Assembly (NCBI GenBank): GCA_017527205.1
Contig: JAFXQK010000061.1
Location: 1-45,978 of the forward strand
DNA length: 45,978 nucleotides
Direction: 5' to 3'
Source of the DNA: Lachnospiraceae bacterium
GTDB taxonomy: Bacteria; Bacillota; Clostridia; Lachnospirales; Lachnospiraceae
Made by a program: the position numbers and the translations under genes. Shown here piece by piece: positions 7,231 through 15,623 of this stretch. A model generated the notes under the pieces. The model made no database searches. It saw only the letters and a list, made by a program, of their open reading frames with translations, and was not told the origin of the DNA. Each line of letters starts with the position of its first letter. The stretch's first letter is position 1.

Positions 7231-8249
7231 GTCAATTCTCCCGTGATTACATAACGATTCACGCGTTCCACAAATTTTTCTACCTTTCGAAGATCCGGCT
7301 CATCAGGCAACTTCGTCTTTACCGCTGCTTCGTCGAGTTTTCTCTCATACTCCTCCAGCATCTCATAAAATGCCTTGGAATAAGTGCCATCCTCCTGCAT
7401 AAAGTCTCCGTTGCGAATGGATAAAAGTAGCGGCAAATCATCCTTGCGGTGCGTCTTAATCTCACCTCTTTCAAGAATGTCAATTGCCATCATAAACAGC
7501 CTTACAAGATGCATGGCATGCTTGTTCAAATGATTGTCATCCTTTTTCTTGTTGCGCTTTCCAATCTTGTCATAATCGCGTACCACGGAACGCATGGTTC
7601 CCCAAAGCTCATTGTAATCCCGAAGGGGATAATGCTTGTAATTTGCATCCACGAAAATCTCCGTCTCCAGCTCCGGATTCTCCGCCTTGTCGATATACAG
7701 CCGAATCCCTTCTGCACCCTTACCTTTATGTCTCAGATTAAAATCCTCAATGGCATGCAATACGGACTTATAAATATGCTTCTCCCTCTCCTCCTGCGAA
7801 AGCGTATCCCTCGCAAGCGCATTCTGCAGTCTGCGAAGCTGCATGTCCGCATAGCCGCCAAAGGACTTGATCACTCGCTTAGAAAGAAAGATTGGCGTTT
7901 GATCAATCAGCTCCTGACCAAGCCTAGACTTGATCAAATACTGCTCCTCATCCAGCCCCAACATCTCACAGGTATTCGGGTTGCACTCTAAAAGAAGACG
8001 AACTAGCTTATTAAAGCCATAGATCACCGTGTCCGTCCCTTCATCCTCATACTGATCAAACTGCGTCATCCCGATCAAATCAGAAGGCAGTTGAAGAGTG
8101 ACTCCGCGAAAATCAATGTCGCTCCCCTCACGGTTTGTCCCATAGGAATAGCTTCCGCCCAGCCCAAGCAACATAATTCTGTCGCCCAGTCTCTCATTCG
8201 TCCGCAAAAAATCGTATTCTTTTGTATTCATCAAAGCACGAAAATCCAT
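7227..8249 (-). CDS. PF10127-type nucleotidyltransferase (second of a pair)
   Basis: A 340-residue paralogue of its downstream neighbour. The nucleotidyltransferase loop GLGGSYSYGTNREGSDIDFR at about residues 29-48 keeps the GS-turn and the SDID metal ligands. Sequence elsewhere differs clearly from the first copy, so the two are probably not redundant. The C-terminal half is helical and carries a basic stretch (IGKRNKKKDDNHLNKHAMHL). GAGGTGAGGGAAG precedes the ATG and the stop overlaps the next start (ATGA). Two different PF10127 proteins made from coupled genes may form a heteromer. Confidence 0.85.
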   Translation of the reverse strand: MDFRALMNTKEYDFLRTNERLGDRIMLLGLGGSYSYGTNREGSDIDFRGVTLQLPSDLIGMTQFDQYEDEGTDTVIYGFNKLVRLLLECNPNTCEMLGLDEEQYLIKSRLGQELIDQTPIFLSKRVIKSFGGYADMQLRRLQNALARDTLSQEEREKHIYKSVLHAIEDFNLRHKGKGAEGIRLYIDKAENPELETEIFVDANYKHYPLRDYNELWGTMRSVVRDYDKIGKRNKKKDDNHLNKHAMHLVRLFMMAIDILERGEIKTHRKDDLPLLLSIRNGDFMQEDGTYSKAFYEMLEEYERKLDEAAVKTKLPDEPDLRKVEKFVERVNRYVITGELT

Positions 8250-8270
8250 CTTCCCTCACCTCACGTCGAC

Positions 8271-8290
8271 GAGGACGGTTCTTTTTGACT
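8271..8290. repeat. REP-like core motif in an intergenic gap
   Basis: GGACGGTTCTTTTTG at 8273-8287 is identical to the core of the palindrome inside the neighbouring nucleotidyltransferase gene. It lies between the GNAT-PHP and nucleotidyltransferase genes. No clear flanking inverted repeat is visible here, so this copy may be degenerate. Confidence 0.4.
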
Positions 8291-8292
8291 CA

Positions 8293-9675
8293 TTACGCCT
8301 TTAGCTTCGATACAATCTCAGGCACGAGTCCTTCCGGCTGCGAAGGCGCGTCGCCAATGGTCGCACCCGCTTCCAAAAACCACCTGTTTACTTCTTCCAA
8401 CGATAATTCCTCCCAAGTGCCGCCGCGGTGAATCTCCATCGGAAGCTTTACCTTGATTCCGCCCATGCCGGCAAACAGTTCGTTCGGATAGAAAATCTTT
8501 GGTCTCTCGCGGCGAAGAAGCCTGTCCGCGTAATCCTTCTCCGAAGTGATGGGATCTGCGTATAATATGCCGCCGTTGCCATCCCCGATGCCACCCTTGA
8601 AATGCGTATCTGATCCAGCCTGAATCATAAAACCATGATGCAACGCATAGCACAGGGCCGCAAGATTATCATTTGCCGTATTTGCAGTGTTAATGCCTTC
8701 AATACCATCTACGTCATCCGCATAGAGATGAATCTTCTTGATGTAATTGCGATCACGGAACGGATGTGCCTGCATCACGGCGCCGCCCGCATCGTGAACG
8801 GCCTTGATCATCTCTTCTCTCGTCCAGTGAGGAATCTCAGGATGCGCGAGAAGGAATTCCCTGCCAACGCCATAGATCATGAATTCATCGCCCTCAAAAT
8901 TCTCCTCGATGCCAAAGAACACCTTAAATCCAATCGCATCACTGGCCTTCTTTGCCTCCTCATAGCCCTTCATATAGGCATCCACGTATTCAGGCCACGG
9001 AAGATCCCTTGACGGCCGCGTGTTTCCATGGAAAAAGTGATCCGTAATAAAGATCGCGTCATAGCCCAACTCCTTAAAAATCGCCGGATACTCGCTTCCA
9101 GGAGTCACGCCGCAAGCGCTTCCCTCCACGGTATGTAAATGAGTTTCATAGCGATACAGACCCGTCGCCTTGGAATCCCATTTTTTCGGCTCTACAAGCT
9201 TTTTCATCATATAACCGCAGGTAAACGGAAAGAAATCAAATTTCTGCGTACCCACGTGCTCAACGCCATACTTTTCATACCATTTGCGTAGGGCCTTGTT
9301 TTCCTCGACAATACCAATCCGCATTACGGTACAGCCAAGCTCCTTTGCCTTATCAAACGCATGATTTAAAAGTTCCGCACCGAACCTGCGAAACCGATAT
9401 TGTGGCAACACGCAAAGATTGTTTAGCTCACATGTTTTGGAATCCACGATTTGCAAAGAATAATAACCGATCATCTTCCCGTCCAAAAAATAACCATACA
9501 TTGGCCGATGCTCGGTCACAAAATGATATCGGATCCTTTCTTCGTCTGTCGCGAACGCCGTAAATCGCGGTGCATTCTCCGGCGTAAACCCAAACTCATC
9601 TGCCACCGTCTGAAAGCTCTCGCGAATAACCGCAACGCATTCCAAAATTTCCGTTTCTTTGATTTCCCTGATCAT
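8293..9675 (-). CDS. GNAT acetyltransferase fused to a PHP metal-dependent hydrolase
   Basis: This 460-residue fusion begins with a GNAT domain (about residues 1-165). Its acetyl-CoA region includes LCVLPQYRFRRFGAELLNHA and NKALRKWYEKYGV. From about residue 175 it carries a PHP domain with the metal-binding motifs ETHLHTV, ITDHFFHGN, MQAHPFRDRNY and QAGSDTHF. PHP proteins hydrolyse phosphoesters, for example histidinol phosphate or nucleoside phosphates. An in-frame ATG at 9696 exists, but GGAGG eight bases before 9675 and the immediate start of the GNAT fold favour the shorter form. A joined acetyltransferase-hydrolase suggests sequential action on one small metabolite, which cannot be named. 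Confidence 0.85.
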   Translation of the reverse strand: MIREIKETEILECVAVIRESFQTVADEFGFTPENAPRFTAFATDEERIRYHFVTEHRPMYGYFLDGKMIGYYSLQIVDSKTCELNNLCVLPQYRFRRFGAELLNHAFDKAKELGCTVMRIGIVEENKALRKWYEKYGVEHVGTQKFDFFPFTCGYMMKKLVEPKKWDSKATGLYRYETHLHTVEGSACGVTPGSEYPAIFKELGYDAIFITDHFFHGNTRPSRDLPWPEYVDAYMKGYEEAKKASDAIGFKVFFGIEENFEGDEFMIYGVGREFLLAHPEIPHWTREEMIKAVHDAGGAVMQAHPFRDRNYIKKIHLYADDVDGIEGINTANTANDNLAALCYALHHGFMIQAGSDTHFKGGIGDGNGGILYADPITSEKDYADRLLRRERPKIFYPNELFAGMGGIKVKLPMEIHRGGTWEELSLEEVNRWFLEAGATIGDAPSQPEGLVPEIVSKLKA

Positions 9676-9714
9676 GTCTGATCCCTCCGTAGTCATTCAT
9701 ATATCCTTTGTCAC

Positions 9715-9885
9715 TCATATGCAAGCTCTTTGACACACCAACGGGATGACTCTTTTTGTCTTTCCTTCCGTCAATGAGTTAATTCCCTGCTCCGTGTCCT
9801 TAAACCACGTGATCGCCTTGTCCGGATTCCCCTGATCATAAAAGGGCGGCACGGGCAGCACCTTTTCAAAATATTCCCTCTCACT
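9715..9885 (-). pseudogene. C-terminal fragment of a lost gene
   Basis: A 56-codon open frame without a start, containing VLPVPPFYDQGNPDKAITWF and ending at TGA 9717-9715. It reads like the conserved end of a protein of a few hundred residues: aromatic, proline and charged residues in a natural mix. A stop lies directly upstream, overlapping the end of the DUF3592-like gene, so the rest has been deleted or replaced. I do not recognise the family. Confidence 0.4.
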
Positions 9886-10591
9886 TTACGAAAAATAACA
9901 CCATGGCTAGCGCAAATGCTGCCGCTGCAGCAAAGATACTCCCCAAAACATACATGAATATCGTCAGTGACCGTTCCTCCTTCGGTTCATAAAACTCCTT
10001 GGGATTGTCCGGATTCAGATACAGCTCTCGCGTCTCCCCTTCCTCAATATGATTCATGTTGCTATAGGTGTTATTGCTGAGAAGAATGGTCTCATCCCTG
10101 AAATACGCCTCGTATACCGGGCAATAGGTTCGCGTTCCCTTGTGATATCTGGTCTTCACCTTTACGCAGGTACCCATAATACGGTAGTTGCACACCTCAT
10201 GTCTTCGTTTCGAGGAAAAATAACTTCCTACGACAAGCGACACGCCAATAACAAAAAAAAGCCCAAGAAAAAGATAGGGCAGCGCCGCTTCCGCATATTT
10301 CATGACCTCTTCGCTTCCAAACTGGAAGATACAGCCCCCTATCATACATCCAATCCCAACGAGCGGAAACAGGAGCGTGATCGGCTGAAAGTCCTTACTT
10401 TTTAATCCGGAAAAAACGGCAATGGCACCAAACACCAAAAAATACTGTCCAAAAAGGGTCACTACCAAAGCTCCCATGTCATGTTTGGAACAATAGATCA
10501 TGGCACCAACGGACGCAAAAAACCAAAGTAAAAAAACAATGCTTAGAATGGCTCCGACAACGCCAACTTTTCCTCTGTTCTCATTTCCCAT
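9881..10591 (-). CDS. DUF3592-like membrane protein
   Basis: A 236-residue protein with hydrophobic segments at about residues 11-33, 40-60, 68-90 and 96-122, then a soluble domain and a last membrane helix (about 208-234). The soluble part (MGTCVKVKTRYHKGTRTYCP, then VYEAYF and ELYLNPDNPKEFY) matches the DUF3592 pattern, a small beta domain of unknown role found between membrane helices. A GGATGAGG-like ribosome site precedes the start. It sits between enzyme genes without an evident link to them. Function unknown. Confidence 0.7.
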   Translation of the reverse strand: MGNENRGKVGVVGAILSIVFLLWFFASVGAMIYCSKHDMGALVVTLFGQYFLVFGAIAVFSGLKSKDFQPITLLFPLVGIGCMIGGCIFQFGSEEVMKYAEAALPYLFLGLFFVIGVSLVVGSYFSSKRRHEVCNYRIMGTCVKVKTRYHKGTRTYCPVYEAYFRDETILLSNNTYSNMNHIEEGETRELYLNPDNPKEFYEPKEERSLTIFMYVLGSIFAAAAAFALAMVLFFVK

Positions 10592-10648
10592 GACGCCTCA
10601 TCCTCCCGGCACTCTGATTCTCACGCGCAAGCCTCAAATGCCCTTTGA

Positions 10649-12280
10649 TTATTTCGTTTTTTCCAGCTCAATGACTCTCCACTCTTCGCCCTTATAATTC
10701 AGCGTGTGATGCTGCTCCTTCGGCACCTCGCAAAAGCCGAGTGACCGATAACATGCATATGCAGGCGCGTTATTTTCAAATACGCCGATGGTCACCTTTT
10801 TCGCCTTCAGAATGTCAAACGCATATTTCAGGCCCAGCTCCAGCATTCTCTTTCCATAGCCATGACCGCGCTTTGTATCGTCTACGATCACCCACCCAAA
10901 GCGAATGGTCTCATGATCTCCAAGGTAACGCATGATAAAATGTCCCACCACGCCGCTTTCATCAAACGCGATCATGGGATAGAAGTTATCCTCTTCCTTG
11001 CAGAAACCATTTTGATTTCGATATACGTCATCCAGCTTTTTTGCTGCCAGTGGAAAACTGCCGAACAAGCCGGAGCTCCATTTGTAATAAATAATCTCAT
11101 CCCTGTTGGCCCAGCCCGTGATCAACTGACTGTCACCCTTCTTATAGGGACGAAGCCTTAGAATGGATGCGTTGCCATCCTCCTGTCCTGCAAAAACAGT
11201 TGTCTTTAGGTCCTCGATCTTGACGCCAGTCTCCCAGCCATAATACATATGATTGAAATATGGGATGAACTTCTCGGCATCCTCTTGAAGCACGGCATGG
11301 CCTACCTTATGGAAATTCAGTACGAGATGATCTCCAAGACCTTCCGCCTCATAGGCGAGGTTTGCCCTCTTATAGCACTCCCACATGGCAGGAGCATTCA
11401 CCCAATCCTCACCCGTGCAGGCAGCGATGATAAAATAATAACGCCGCTGATCCATCGCCAGGATCGGCAGGTTTTCCTGTTCCATCGGTATCTCTGCGGG
11501 CTCCTTGTATTGCAGGAACCTGTCATTAAACCAACCTCGTTCCGCCTCCGATTGCAGGCAATCCAAAGGCTCATTCTTCCCATAGGTATATTCCGCAGGA
11601 GCGCCGACCTTTCGCAGGTCATAGGTCTTTCCTTCGGAAACAAAATTGTACAGGGCAAGTCCGCCCGCGCCGGAACAGGCAGGGATCGTCATGCGAAATC
11701 TCGCATCGAATGCACCGCAGACCGCCGTCGCCTTGCCGCAGCGAGATACACCCGTCACCATGGACGCATCCGCATCCAGAGAAAACTCCTTGTCAAGTCC
11801 TGCATAGACTGCATCCAATACCTTTGACGCGCCCCAGGCCCACGCCATCAAAACACCTGTCTGCTCTGCTTCATCTGCACCATAGGGATAAACATCATAA
11901 AAGGCTCCCTGATGTGCCATGTCATCTGAAGCAATCTGACGGCCTTCCAGAAAGAACAGCGCATAGCCCTGCGCCAGAATATAGTCCTTCGGCTGGATCG
12001 GATGCATGCAGATAATGAAAGGGGATCCCTTCGGATACTTCCTTTGATCCTCTTCCTTAGGCAGATAGGCATGAACGATAAATTCAGCCTTTCGTCCCCT
12101 CGCTTCTATCTTGATCTTCACAAGCTCCCCACCGATCACTTCGAAGGGGTTTGGAAATCCAGAAGGCTTTTCCTTTGCCTTTGGATCCTCGCCCAACAGC
12201 TCATACGATACCTTCTCGCCTTCCCGCCAGGTTCCGTACATGTTTTTTTCATAAAAGCTCTGAAGCTCTTCTCTGTTCAT
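10649..12280 (-). CDS. CE15-like alpha/beta hydrolase fused to a GNAT acetyltransferase
   Basis: A 543-residue fusion. Residues 1-360 form an alpha/beta hydrolase resembling glucuronoyl esterases (CE15): the nucleophile elbow is VTGVSRCGKATAV near residue 200, and HKVGHAVLQE near 335 supplies the likely catalytic histidine. Residues 375-540 are a GNAT domain with FGWVIVDDTKRGHGYGKRML as the acetyl-CoA loop and NAPAYACYRSLGF as the end of the fold. There is no signal peptide, unlike secreted CE15 enzymes of biomass degraders, so it should act on imported sugar esters or another cytoplasmic ester. It is the second enzyme here with an attached GNAT domain. Confidence 0.8.
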   Translation of the reverse strand: MNREELQSFYEKNMYGTWREGEKVSYELLGEDPKAKEKPSGFPNPFEVIGGELVKIKIEARGRKAEFIVHAYLPKEEDQRKYPKGSPFIICMHPIQPKDYILAQGYALFFLEGRQIASDDMAHQGAFYDVYPYGADEAEQTGVLMAWAWGASKVLDAVYAGLDKEFSLDADASMVTGVSRCGKATAVCGAFDARFRMTIPACSGAGGLALYNFVSEGKTYDLRKVGAPAEYTYGKNEPLDCLQSEAERGWFNDRFLQYKEPAEIPMEQENLPILAMDQRRYYFIIAACTGEDWVNAPAMWECYKRANLAYEAEGLGDHLVLNFHKVGHAVLQEDAEKFIPYFNHMYYGWETGVKIEDLKTTVFAGQEDGNASILRLRPYKKGDSQLITGWANRDEIIYYKWSSGLFGSFPLAAKKLDDVYRNQNGFCKEEDNFYPMIAFDESGVVGHFIMRYLGDHETIRFGWVIVDDTKRGHGYGKRMLELGLKYAFDILKAKKVTIGVFENNAPAYACYRSLGFCEVPKEQHHTLNYKGEEWRVIELEKTK

Positions 12281-12333
12281 CCATCCTACCCCTTTTTATG
12301 TTTTTAGTAGCCATCTTTCAAAGTTTCACAATA

Positions 12334-13209
12334 TCACATATCCCTGCGAGCGTCCAGAATCCACTTTTCCATGCTGTTCCTAAGATCATTTCCCAGATCC
12401 TCAATATTGCAGAGCTGCGTGATCACAAGGCCTCTCTTCGGCAGAACATAGCACTTTTGCTTCTGCCTTCCGTTGATGCTAAATCCGTCCAAATATTTCC
12501 AGACAAAGTAGCCATAACCGCCTTCCCGATTTTGCATCTGAACGCTGGTGGCAAGCTCATCATATTCCTCCGACAGAATGCGCCGGCCCTGATAAACTCC
12601 CTTGTGATACAAAAGAAGGCCAATCTTGCTAAAATCATGCACCGTTAGCCTCATGCCGGAAGCGCCATAAAAATATCCTTCCGGGCATCTAGTATATTCA
12701 TAGCGCTGAATGCCAAGAGGCGCAAAGATCTTCTCCTCGATAAATTCGCCCAGGTCGCGACCCAGAATTTCCGTCAGTGCCACGCCAACCAGATAGGAAT
12801 TGATGTTAGAATAATTAAATACTCTCTCCTCCGGATGGCAGATCTCACAGGAAAGGGCAAAGTCGATCCAGCTCTCGCCCTCCGCACGAAAGGGCAGGTC
12901 TCCCACTGACATGGTAAGAAGCCTTTTTACCGTAATCTTCCCAAAGTCCTCCTTTTGCTTTTTCGACATTTTTGCAACCTTCTCCTTCGGGAGATACTCC
13001 AAAATGCACTGCTCCAGATCAATCAAACCCATGTCATAAACGATGCCCACAGCAATGGAAAGCACCGTCTTTGTAGCAGAGTAAAGCTCGTGGAGATTTT
13101 CTTCCGTATCCCCAAAGCTATGCGTTAGCTCTCCATTCTCATATACCTCAACGCCAAATACATTCCACTGATTCTCTTTGATATCCTTTACAAAAGCCTC
13201 AAAATTCAT
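12334..13209 (-). CDS. serine hydrolase, beta-lactamase/DD-peptidase fold
   Basis: A 291-residue penicillin-binding-protein-like hydrolase of the beta-lactamase (class C) superfamily. The active site S-x-x-K appears as LYSATKTVLS near residue 45, the Y-x-N motif as FNYSNINSYLVG near 160, and QKQKCYVLPKRGLVITQLCN near the end takes the place of the third motif. No signal peptide is visible, so it is probably a cytoplasmic esterase or amidase rather than an antibiotic resistance enzyme. An in-frame GTG lies 15 bases upstream, but GGAGG eight bases before the ATG at 13209 decides the start. The substrate is unknown. Confidence 0.85.
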   Translation of the reverse strand: MNFEAFVKDIKENQWNVFGVEVYENGELTHSFGDTEENLHELYSATKTVLSIAVGIVYDMGLIDLEQCILEYLPKEKVAKMSKKQKEDFGKITVKRLLTMSVGDLPFRAEGESWIDFALSCEICHPEERVFNYSNINSYLVGVALTEILGRDLGEFIEEKIFAPLGIQRYEYTRCPEGYFYGASGMRLTVHDFSKIGLLLYHKGVYQGRRILSEEYDELATSVQMQNREGGYGYFVWKYLDGFSINGRQKQKCYVLPKRGLVITQLCNIEDLGNDLRNSMEKWILDARRDM

Positions 13210-13274
13210 CCCTATGTCCTCCACAGGCCTTCTTGGGGGTGTTTCCTGATTAAGGGCTGGCCTCTTTTTACGGT

Positions 13275-15539
13275 TTATCCTTTCAAAGTGATTCCCAATT
13301 GAATCACCCGAAACATTCTGACCGCTGTCTGATAATAAAGCTCCTTTGCGTTGTCCATCGCATCCTTTAGGGTCATCGGCCCGTTCACCGTCGTCATGAC
13401 GGAGACGATGCCATGCTCATAGATCTTGTCATATCCAGGGCCTAGAGAGCCACTCAGCGCAATCACGGGAACGCCCGCCTTTTTCGCCCGTTCGCCAACG
13501 CCCTGCAGCACCTTGCCGCAAGCGCTCTGTCCATCCGTTCGCCCCTCTCCCGTAATCACCAGATCGGCACCTCTTAGCACCTGATCAAATCCATTCAAAT
13601 CCAAAACCGTTTCGATTCCGGAGCGCATCTCTCCACCGAAAAAAATCAGAAGCAGCGCTCCCAATCCTCCCGCTGCTCCCGTTCCCGAGATCTGATCGGG
13701 ATCCTTTCCAAACTTCCCTCTGATCACGTCTCGATAATTTTGCATTCCCCGCTCTAATGCCGCTACCATCTCCGGCGATGCGCCCTTTTGCGGCGCAAAG
13801 GTACGGGTCGCCCCATTTTCTCCGCAGAGCGGATTTGTTACGTCACACATGACGGTCAGCTTGACTTTTTTGATACGAGGATCCAGCCCTAAAACGTCAA
13901 TGCTGCGAACCTTCTCCAAATCTCTTCCGGTACCCTCGAGCTCCCGGCCGTCCGCATCCAAAAAACGAATCCCGAGTGCCCTGCCGCAGCCCATTCCTCC
14001 ATCGTTCGTTGCACTCCCCCCGATGGTGACGTAAATCTCTTCAAAGCCGCGATTCAATGCATCTCTTAAAAGCTCTCCCGTCCCATAGGTCGAGGTAACG
14101 GACGGATCTCGTTTGTCATCAGGAACAAGCGTCAGTCCTGAGGCGGCCGCCATCTCGATCACGGCTTTTCTTTCATCCAGCTTCCCATAGTATGCACGGA
14201 TGCTTTCCATCCCCGGCCCGTGAACGTCCACAAAAATCTTCTCACCGCCTACGGCGCTAAGAAGCGCATCTACGGTTCCTTCCCCTCCGTCTGCCACGGG
14301 AAGGCCAATACATTCCACGTGCCCAAACACTTCCTGTGCGGCCTTCGTTAAAAGCTCCGCCGTCTCCCCGCTCGTAAGGGACCCTTTAAAGGAATCTGAC
14401 GCAAAGACGAACCTCAAGCCTTCTTCTCTTGTTCCCGGTGCTTCCGTGGATTGCCCTGCCGCCTGATCACGTTCCCGTATTTGCACGGACCGGCTCTGTG
14501 TTAATTGACTGATGGCCGTTTTATATAATTCCTGAGAGTCCTCGGTCAACTGCCAGTAAACGGACTCCGCCTTCACCCTGATGCCGATGACCGAAAGTCC
14601 TTTTTCAATCATGGAATAAAGCAGGGCATTTAAATCACTCTGCAAAATACTTTTTTCTTCCGGCCAATTCATAAGATTCTTCTGGAGAATGCCGGGAAGA
14701 ACCTCTCTTATCTTTTGTGAAATGTCTTCCTCCCCAAAGAATCTTTCCGCATCAAAGCCATAAACGCCTACGCTTCCCCGAATCCGCATCCGCAGGTCAA
14801 ATGCCATGCCGTCGCCAACCACCTCGCGAAAACGCAGTGGCTCCCGCGTTCCAAAGAGTACGGAGAAAAAGATCAGGTGCCGTATGAGCTCCATGGGACT
14901 ATTCAACGCGGCAAACTTCGGATTACGCTTTGGATTTCCTCTTTTGTTATCCTCAAAGTACCAGGTAGCCTGAAGCGCTTTCATGCCTACCTCCGTCGCC
15001 GTCTCCAGCTCCCTGCTGCCACCATCTCCGACATACAGACATTCCTCCGGTGAAACCTGCAATCTCTTCATGCAGCGGTAAAAAATCTCTTTGTCCGGCT
15101 TCATGATTCCCTGCTCAAAGGACAGCATGCTCGCGTCGAAATAAGGATATAAAATGCTCCCTCTAATGGCAAAAACCTCTTCCGAAAAGCAATTACTGAT
15201 GAGGCCAATCCTGACGTCTCTTCTTTTCAGCTCCTCCAGCATGGGAAGGATTTCTTCATGCAGATGCATAAACACTTCCACCTTCGTCGCCGTGCGCCGA
15301 TTCAATACCTTTGTAAGAAGCGCCTCGGAGTATACTCCATTTTTCTTCATGATCTCCGTGATCACGTCCTCGAATGTCCGAAGACCAACGCTTCTGTCAT
15401 GCTCGGAAGGATCCCAAATCTCGCGAAACCTTTCCTCCGTGATTCCAAGATCCTTTGAGATGTCTTCCCCGAAATACTGCGGTGACCTATAATGCGTCAC
15501 CAAGGTCTCAAACATGTCAAAAATAACTGCCCTGATCAT
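13275..15539 (-). CDS. HAD hydrolase / SPFH-like / glycerate kinase fusion
   Basis: A 754-residue three-part protein. Residues 1-215 are a HAD phosphatase (FDMFETLVT with the nucleophile Asp, then MKPDKEIFY and CLYVGDGGSRELETA). Residues about 222-340 (LFGTREPLRFREV, LRMRIRGSVGVYGFDAERFF) resemble the core of SPFH/band-7 proteins of the virion-core type. Residues about 370-740 form a GlxK-type glycerate 2-kinase (VFASDSFKGSLTSGE, PVADGGEGTVDALL, VTIGGSATNDGGMGCGRAL, LVITGEGRTDGQSACGK). A HAD phosphatase joined to a kinase for a three-carbon acid suggests control of a phosphoglycerate-like pool. The SPFH assignment is by eye. The start is the ATG after GGGGGG, not the in-frame TTG four codons earlier. 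Confidence 0.82.
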   Translation of the reverse strand: MIRAVIFDMFETLVTHYRSPQYFGEDISKDLGITEERFREIWDPSEHDRSVGLRTFEDVITEIMKKNGVYSEALLTKVLNRRTATKVEVFMHLHEEILPMLEELKRRDVRIGLISNCFSEEVFAIRGSILYPYFDASMLSFEQGIMKPDKEIFYRCMKRLQVSPEECLYVGDGGSRELETATEVGMKALQATWYFEDNKRGNPKRNPKFAALNSPMELIRHLIFFSVLFGTREPLRFREVVGDGMAFDLRMRIRGSVGVYGFDAERFFGEEDISQKIREVLPGILQKNLMNWPEEKSILQSDLNALLYSMIEKGLSVIGIRVKAESVYWQLTEDSQELYKTAISQLTQSRSVQIRERDQAAGQSTEAPGTREEGLRFVFASDSFKGSLTSGETAELLTKAAQEVFGHVECIGLPVADGGEGTVDALLSAVGGEKIFVDVHGPGMESIRAYYGKLDERKAVIEMAAASGLTLVPDDKRDPSVTSTYGTGELLRDALNRGFEEIYVTIGGSATNDGGMGCGRALGIRFLDADGRELEGTGRDLEKVRSIDVLGLDPRIKKVKLTVMCDVTNPLCGENGATRTFAPQKGASPEMVAALERGMQNYRDVIRGKFGKDPDQISGTGAAGGLGALLLIFFGGEMRSGIETVLDLNGFDQVLRGADLVITGEGRTDGQSACGKVLQGVGERAKKAGVPVIALSGSLGPGYDKIYEHGIVSVMTTVNGPMTLKDAMDNAKELYYQTAVRMFRVIQLGITLKG

Positions 15540-15623
15540 TTTTCCCCCCAACTGAATGCTATGGAAAGCACTGTATTGCCGCTGAATTTCCCTTCATCCA
15601 AAAGGTGATTTTTGTCCCGAGGT

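Noticed and set aside
9720..9770. Third copy of the REP-like core
   Set aside because: The stretch around CTCTTTTTGTC resembles the core only over a few bases and has no palindromic arms; it belongs to the gene fragment there.
12334..13209. Serine hydrolase as an antibiotic beta-lactamase
   Set aside because: It lacks a signal peptide and the usual third active-site motif, and it sits among metabolic genes.
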